64,000 nucleotides of DNA from Ahaetulla prasina (taxonomy: Eukaryota; Chordata; Lepidosauria; Squamata; Colubridae), in contig NC_080542.1 in the NCBI RefSeq assembly GCF_028640845.1, forward strand, positions 148,365,298 through 148,429,297, written 5' to 3'. A model generated the notes under the pieces. That model had not been told where the DNA came from. It saw only the letters and a list, made by a program, of their open reading frames with translations, and did no database searches. The position numbers were made by a program, and so were the translations under genes. The stretch's first letter is position 1; each line of letters opens with the position of its first letter. Positions 61,500 to 64,000 of the stretch are shown here, one piece after another.

Positions 61500-61815
61500 A
61501 GGGGAGGAACCGTTCAGGCCAGCCAATAGGAGATGAGAGGCTACATAGAGATAAGTAGCTGCAGAAGGGCGCTTCCTGTGTACAAGACGAGAGAGAGAGA
61601 AGCTAGGGAAGGGGGAAGATTTGCTGCAGGGAGCCATTGAGAGAGTCGAAGCCACGCCTCCCCTGAGGATATAAGTGATAGGCAAATGAGCGGGGCTCCT
61701 GTGATTCAGATGAGAGGGAGGAGCTAGGGAAGACCAGTTGGCAGATGCGAGGCCACGCCCCTCCGGAGGTTATTGAGATAGGAAAAGTTAGAGGCGCGAG
61801 CGCACGCTGTTACTC
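61500..61815. repeat. Diverged tandem promoter-proximal repeat (2-3 units)
   Basis: GAGGAGCTAGGGAAGACCAG/GAGAAGCTAGGGAAGGGGGA, then CCACGCCTCCCC/CCACGCCCCTCC and a GATATAAGTGATAGGCAAA/GTTATTGAGATAGGAAAA pair define a ~110-120 bp unit upstream of CDC25A. Confidence 0.6.
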
Positions 61816-61894
61816 TGGGTAGGATGTAAACTTGAAATTTGCCGTGGTTTTAGTTGCCCCCAATTTCTGCTGCTGAGTAAAGATTCTTTAAGGG

Positions 61895-62440
61895 AGTTTC
61901 ACGACCGTCGTTAAGTGAATTGCCGCGATTTTTAATCAAACGGCCATTAAGTGAACCTGGCTTGCTCATTCTTTGCTCCTTGGAGGATCCCAAAAGAGCA
62001 TCATGTGACCCCTGGAGACGGGGACCATCATAAATATAAGTCAGTTGCCAAGCACCTGAATCTGGATCGTGTGACCACAGGATTGCTGTGATGGTCGTTA
62101 AGTGTGAAAGACAGTACTAAGTCGATTTCTTTTGGTGCCGTTGTAACTTGGAACCTGAACAGACTGCTTTTAAATTGAGGACTACCTGTAACACAGTCAT
62201 TAAGTGAATCCAGCTTCCCCACTGACTCGGCTGATCAGAAGGTCGCAAAAAGGATTATGTGACCCTGGGATGCTGTGACCGTCATAAATACGAGTCAGTT
62301 GTCAAGCATCTAAATGTTGATGGCACGACAAGGGTGCTCCGACGGCCGTTAAGTGCGAACGGTCCTGTCACTTTTTTTCACTGCCGTTGTATAACTCGGA
62401 ATGGTCACTAAGTGTACTGTTGTAAGTCAAGGACCTGGCC
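61895..62440 (+). mobile_element. Two MITE-A copies
   Basis: The first runs to TTAAATTGAGGACTACCTGT. The second continues at ACACAGTCATTAAGTGAATC and ends TTGTAAGTCAAGGACCTGG. Confidence 0.8.
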
Positions 62441-62725
62441 GGGCCAATCAGCATGAGTCTTGGAGTTGGATCTAACCCTGGAAGACGGTGGGTGGATTCA
62501 CTTCTAACCTTCTGAATTTTTAACTTTTATTCTTTTAAAAAAAATTGAAATAATTAAAAAAAATTTAAAAAGTTAAGAAATTTTTAAAAATTGGTATGTT
62601 TTAATTGGTACATTTTAAGCTGTTTTAAACTCTGATATTTAACCTGGACTTTCATTTACATTGATTGGGTATTTAAATTCCTTCTGTGCCTAGTCATAAT
62701 TGGCCAATCCCTAATAAAGAATACA
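62441..62725. other. AT-rich stretch
   Basis: TTTAAAAA-type low-complexity DNA at about 62510-62640. Nothing else recognised. Confidence 0.4.
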
Positions 62726-63095
62726 AGGGGTCCTCGACTTACGACCACAAGGGGGTCCAAAGCTTCTGTGGCTAATCGAGACATATGTTGAGTGACATTT
62801 GATGACCTTTCTTGCCATAGTTTTGAAGCGAAGTTCTGTCATTAAGTCACACGGTCGTTAAGTGAATCCAGTTTTCTCCATTGACTTTTGCTCATCAGGT
62901 CGCAAAAAGAGGATCACGCAACCCCCTTGTAACTATGACTCCAATGGCGAGCATCTAAATTTTGATCACATAATCGTGAAGATATCTGCTATGATTGTAA
63001 GTGTGAAAAATGATCCCAAGTCCATTTTTTCAGGGCTGTCCGAACTTCAGTCACTAAATGAATGGCCATAAGTCGAAGACTAGCTCTATCGGAAG
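62725..63095 (+). mobile_element. MITE-A
   Basis: GGGGTCCTCGACTTACGACC to GGCCATAAGTCGAAGACTAG, near full length. Confidence 0.85.
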
Positions 63096-63174
63096 TGGGG
63101 GATGGTGGAGATAGTCTTTTGATCTGATTCAAAGTTTCAGTGAAAGATTGACAGGCAGAGAGGCATTAAAACAG

Positions 63175-63290
63175 GGATCTCCAAACTTAGCAAAATTTTA
63201 AGACTTGTGAACTTCAACTCCCAGAATTCCTTGCAGTGGGTTGAGGAATCCTGGGAGTTGAAGTTCACAAACCATAACCATGGCCCACTT
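63175..63290. mobile_element. MITE-B palindrome
   Basis: Left end CAGGGATCTCCAAACTTAGC, arms GTGAACTTCAACTCCCAGAA and GGGAGTTGAAGTTCACAAAC. Confidence 0.8.
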
Positions 63291-63369
63291 GGGAGAACCC
63301 TGACTTCAATTCAAGGTTGTTTAAGCCCATAAGAACTAAAGCTGGGGCAGTGCAACCGTGGAAGATGGA

Positions 63370-63860
63370 AGTCTTCATCTTACGACAACAATTGAACCCA
63401 AAATTGCCATTGTTGAAAGCAAGACAGTTGTGAACAGACTTTTGCCCCTATTTTACGACCTTGCTTGCCACGGTTCTTAAGTGAATCCCTCCAGTCGTTA
63501 AGACACACAGTTGTTGACTGGATCTCACTTCCTCATTACTTTTGCGGGTCGGAAGGTCGCAAAAGGGAATCACGTGAACCGGAAACATCACAAGCCGTCA
63601 TAAATACAAGGTGGTCACCAAATGTCTTAGTTAATGACAGAAATTTTACATTGAACTGCGGTTGTAAGTTACAGATAGTCCTTCACTTCACAACAAAAGT
63701 TCATTTAGTGACCGTTCAAAGTTACGACACTTGAAAAAATGACATATGACTGTTTTTCACACAATCATTGCAGCATCCCCACGATCAGGTGATCAAAATT
63801 CAGACCCTGGCAACTGACTCATATTTATGACGGTCACAGTGTCCTGGGACCTTCTGATGA
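63370..63860. mobile_element. Two MITE-A copies in opposite orientation
   Basis: The first is sense (about 63370-63670). The second starts AGATAGTCCTTCACTTCACA and runs inverted to GTGTCCTGGGACCTTCTGAT. Confidence 0.75.
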
Positions 63861-63874
63861 GCACAAGTCAACAG

Positions 63875-64000
63875 AAATTTTATTCTATTTGATTCTGTTC
63901 TATTCTAAGCTGTGCTATCCTATCTTAAAGCAGGTCAGCTGTGGGATTCTGGGAGTGGAAGTCCAACCTTCCTAAAGTCATTAACCTTTAGAAACATCTC
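63875..64000. repeat. (ATTCT)n remnant and a MITE-B arm
   Basis: TTTTATTCTATTTGATTCTG, then GTGGGATTCTGGGAGTGGAA. The element continues off the window. Confidence 0.6.

Overview
This is vertebrate nuclear DNA, almost certainly from a squamate reptile and most likely a snake. The evidence is (i) two single-copy genes, MAP4 and CDC25A, on the minus strand in the same order and orientation as in the human 3p21 synteny block, and (ii) a repeat landscape of CR1 and L2-like LINE tails, L3/'Snake1'-type LINE ends with (ATTCT)n tails, GATA/GACA (Bkm-type) microsatellites, a tRNA-derived SINE and very abundant short inverted-terminal-repeat elements (MITEs). Most long ORFs here are simple repeats read through and do not encode protein.

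Layout. 1-32.6 kb: 5' part of MAP4. The first coding exon (525-791, ATG at 765) lies at the left edge. About 31.8 kb of intron 1 follows, packed with dozens of copies of one ~400-bp MITE family (called MITE-A here), palindromic hAT-type MITEs (MITE-B), two minisatellites built from the MITE-B arm, long purine/pyrimidine tracts and microsatellites. A CpG island at 32.4-32.96 kb holds the inferred non-coding exon 1 and promoter. 33-41.4 kb: intergenic, with CR1, L3 and MITE fragments and a ~1.1-kb tandem duplication.

41.4-61.4 kb: complete CDC25A, read right to left. The start codon (61191) sits in a second CpG island with E2F-like sites. The coding exons join in phase from 61191 to the stop at 42697, except for one unresolved boundary near 50.8 kb. 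The encoded protein keeps the RRRLL cyclin-binding patch, the DSG phosphodegron, the KEN box, the RQNS checkpoint site, a DDG degron, the basic NLS and the HCEFSSER catalytic loop. The 3' UTR carries let-7 and miR-21 seed matches and ends at a poly(A) signal at 41470.

The most striking observation is that a 135-bp, frame-neutral CDC25A exon carrying the DDG degron is present three times in tandem (units of 977, 975 and 969 bp), bounded by MITE-A ends. If real and spliced, the protein would carry three 45-residue degron modules. The copies differ almost only by small indels outside the exon, so an assembly artefact must be excluded. CDC25A introns also hold an R4-like LINE, an L2-like LINE, a CR1 copy split by a mariner-type MITE, and a Penelope-like repeat with a hammerhead-like hairpin. 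61.5-64 kb is upstream flank with more MITEs.
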